DNA of 64,000 bases from the NCBI GenBank assembly GCA_965200065.1, contig CBDATF010000002.1, positions 558,001 to 622,000 of the forward strand, written 5' to 3'. The stretch comes from Bin127 sp965200065 (GTDB lineage Bacteria > Chloroflexota > Dehalococcoidia > Lucifugimonadales > Lucifugimonadaceae). The notes under the pieces were generated by a model. That model searched no databases and was not told the origin of the DNA. It worked only from the letters and a program-made list of their open reading frames with translations. The first letter of the stretch is position 1. Each line of letters begins with the position of its first letter. Below are positions 62,242-64,000 of the stretch, piece after piece. A program made the position numbers and the translations under genes.

Positions 62242-62264
62242 AAATTAGCGTATTATACTAATTT
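62242..62264. promoter_or_regulatory. Inverted repeat in the divergent region before thrB
   Basis: AAATTAG (62242-62248) and CTAATTT (62258-62264) are a perfect 7-bp inverted repeat around CGTATTATA. The spacer on the minus strand reads TATAATACG, so a TATAAT -10 sits inside the palindrome. This is the geometry of an operator that overlaps a promoter for the dehydrogenase gene. No clear -35 accompanies it. Confidence 0.45.
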
Positions 62265-62391
62265 GAAGGCGGCAAACTCTTGACGATTTGCAAGCGATTT
62301 TCCGCAACAAAGACGATACCGATTTTCAGGGTCAACACGACTAGCTTAAGACCGCTCTGACTTATAAACCTCGCGGTACGCAATCGAGACA

Positions 62392-63345
62392 GTGTCCGAC
62401 CCAAATCCAGAAAAGGTCATAATCCGTGTCCCTGCCACTAGCGCCAATATGGGACCCGGATTCGATTGCCTCGGCATCGCCATCGACCTGTGGAACGAAA
62501 CCACCGTCACGCGCGGCGAGCAACCGGTCATCGTTCATGGCGAGGGCAAGGATTCGCTCCCGACCGACGGGACGAACATAGTGGCAAGTAGCGCGGCGCG
62601 CGCCTTTAGTGAACTTGGCGTAGAGCCGATACCGCTCGCATTCGTCTGCCGAAACAACATCCCACTGGCTCGCGGCTTGGGATCATCTTCTGCGGCAACC
62701 GTCACCGGCATCGCAGCGGCATTCACATTCGCCGGGCTTGATGTCCAAAACCAAGACATCCAAAGCAAGGTCTTTTCGCTTGCGGCCGATATTGAAGGAC
62801 ATCCCGACAATGTCGCCCCGGCGGTATTCGGCGGCTGTCAAATCGGCATCAAGATCGAAAACACAGAGCATGAACCGAACTGGATTACCAGCAACGTCGC
62901 GGTCGGTGAGCAGTTGAAGGCCGTCATCTTCATTCCCGACTTCAGCATGCAGACTAAAGAAGCGCGTGGCATCCTGCCCCCCGATGTCTCACGTGCCGAT
63001 GCAGTGTTTAACGTCGGCCGAGCCGCAATGCTGGTTCATGCCATCTCATCTAATCAGTGGCACTTGCTACGCCACGCTACTGACGACCGTCTGCATCAAC
63101 CGCAACGTATCGAGAAGCTGTTTCCCCGATTCCGACCGATAGCTCGCGGCGCGCTGGATGGCGGCGCACACGGCGTATTCCTATCCGGCGCCGGACCCAC
63201 CATCATGGCGCTTGCCACGGAGCGCTTCATGACGATCTGCTACGAGATGTCCGAAAATGCACGCAAGGCACAGGTAGAAGGACGCGCGCTGATCGTAGAC
63301 ATCTCTCAATCAGGACTACATGTGCAGGATGTTAACGACAATTAG
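62392..63345 (+). CDS. thrB: Homoserine kinase
   Basis: 317 residues beginning with GTG. GHMP-kinase motifs are in order: VPATSANMGPGFDCLGIAID (N-terminal), PLARGLGSSSAATVTGIAAA (ATP-binding) and GVFLSGAGPTIMAL (C-terminal). It phosphorylates homoserine on the way to threonine. The Shine-Dalgarno is weak. It precedes an aspartate kinase gene by 29 nt, so it belongs to an aspartate-family amino-acid operon. Confidence 0.95.
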   Translation: MSDPNPEKVIIRVPATSANMGPGFDCLGIAIDLWNETTVTRGEQPVIVHGEGKDSLPTDGTNIVASSAARAFSELGVEPIPLAFVCRNNIPLARGLGSSSAATVTGIAAAFTFAGLDVQNQDIQSKVFSLAADIEGHPDNVAPAVFGGCQIGIKIENTEHEPNWITSNVAVGEQLKAVIFIPDFSMQTKEARGILPPDVSRADAVFNVGRAAMLVHAISSNQWHLLRHATDDRLHQPQRIEKLFPRFRPIARGALDGGAHGVFLSGAGPTIMALATERFMTICYEMSENARKAQVEGRALIVDISQSGLHVQDVNDN

Positions 63346-63374
63346 AGTCATGCCTCACGAATTGTCTTTTTCCC

Positions 63375-64000
63375 ATGAGTAATCGAAATCGCCTCATAGT
63401 CCAGAAATTCGGCGGAAGTTCCGTCGCCACCGAAGAGCTGCTGCTCAGCGTGGCCCAGCGTGTCTGCCAACGTCGTGAGCAGGGCCACAACCTCGTCATA
63501 TGCGTCTCGGCGATGGGAGATACTACCGACAAGCTGCTGGAACTGGCGAACCGTCTATCCGGCTCTACCTCTCCAAGCCCGCGCGAGACGGACGCGCTCA
63601 TCTCGACTGGCGAGCTGGTGAGCGCATCGCTACTAGGCATCGCCATTCGCGGACTGGGACACGAGGCTATCAGCTTGAGCGGTCGACAAGCTGGCATTCG
63701 CACCGATGAGACCTTTGGCTCGGCACGCATCGCCAACATCGACCCGTCCCGCGTCCTGCTTGAACTCGGACGCGGCAAGATAGTCGTAGTCGCCGGCTTT
63801 CAGGGACTCACCGATGCCGACGACACCACTACTCTCGGGCGCGGTGCGTCAGATCTGACCGCGGTCGCCATTGCCGCATCGCTGCAGGCAGATATCTGCG
63901 AAATCTACACCGACGTCGACGGCATCTACACTGCTGACCCGCGTCTGGTGCCCGATGCATCTGTCATCTCGCATATCGGATATGAAGAGATGCTCGAGAT
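63375..64000 (+). CDS. lysC: Aspartate kinase (partial, runs off the window)
   Basis: Open frame from ATG at 63375 to the edge, 208 codons. RLIVQKFGGSSVATEE at the start is the aspartokinase signature; ICVSAMGDTTDKLLEL, ALISTGELVSASLL, LGRGASDLTAVAIAASL and YTDVDGIYTADPR follow in family order. The ACT domains lie beyond the window. It makes 4-phospho-aspartate, first step to Lys, Thr and Met, and is probably feedback-regulated through the unseen ACT part. It lies downstream of thrB. Confidence 0.95.
   Translation, partial: MSNRNRLIVQKFGGSSVATEELLLSVAQRVCQRREQGHNLVICVSAMGDTTDKLLELANRLSGSTSPSPRETDALISTGELVSASLLGIAIRGLGHEAISLSGRQAGIRTDETFGSARIANIDPSRVLLELGRGKIVVVAGFQGLTDADDTTTLGRGASDLTAVAIAASLQADICEIYTDVDGIYTADPRLVPDASVISHIGYEEMLE

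Overview
The window looks like a stretch of core chromosome from a member of the Chloroflexota, probably on the Dehalococcoidia/SAR202 side. That is an inference from gene content, not a phylogeny. The clues are a peptide-binding lipoprotein with a long Thr-Arg-Glu-Val / Glu-Val-Glu-Lys tether, surface proteins with Pro-Thr-Ala-Thr-Pro stalks, a GlnR-type orphan regulator beside glutamine synthetase, and a str operon without tuf. DNA is moderately GC-rich. I found no rRNA or tRNA gene, CRISPR array, prophage or insertion sequence.

Layout. 1-3184 (+): end of an unidentified gene, then der, plsY and gpsA; gpsA appears to start at a non-standard ATT codon. 3278-4110 (+): a small unknown gene, a hairpin terminator and a Doc-type Fic protein. 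4112-8075 (-): a peptide/nickel-type ABC importer (binding protein and two permeases, no ATPases). 8278-12337 (-): hrcA-dnaJ-prmA-rsmE, read from high to low coordinate. 12648-13298 (+): a metallo-beta-lactamase-fold protein that has lost its metal ligands, closed by a 24-bp perfect terminator stem. 13392-16343 (-): two tandem paralogous surface proteins with Pro/Thr stalks.

16478-38081 (-) is one nearly continuous ribosomal supercluster, in transcription order: rpsL, rpsG, fusA, rpsJ, rplC, rplD, rplW, rplB, rpsS, rplV, rpsC, rplP, rpmC, rpsQ, rplN, rplX, rplE, rpsN, rpsH, rplF, rplR, rpsE, rpmD, rplO, secY, adk, map, infA, rpmJ, rpsM, rpsK, rpsD, rpoA, rplQ, truA, rplM, rpsI. A good sigma-70-type promoter precedes rpsL. 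rpmD and rpmJ are small and easy to miss; bL36 has lost all its zinc ligands, uS12 carries Arg at the classical streptomycin Lys-87/88 position, and EF-G is divergent.

38375-48761 (+) is a nitrogen-assimilation block: a GlnR-like regulator, glnA, gltB, gltD and glutamine-dependent nadE. 48959-55014 (+) holds a lipoprotein HtrA protease, a stand-alone TfoX C-terminal domain protein, recA, a CNNM/CorC-type membrane protein whose start codon lies in a 13-bp inverted repeat, and tilS. 55034-62153 (-) holds a nicotinate phosphoribosyltransferase-like enzyme, a GT2 glycosyltransferase, purH, purM, purF and a phosphoglycerate dehydrogenase-like enzyme. 62392-64000 (+) holds thrB and the start of an aspartate kinase gene cut by the window edge.

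No wholly new multi-gene system is proven here. The best candidates for under-described biology are the tandem stalk-protein pair, the dead metallo-beta-lactamase-fold protein, the GlnR-type nitrogen island, and the unusual initiation regions of gpsA and the CNNM gene.
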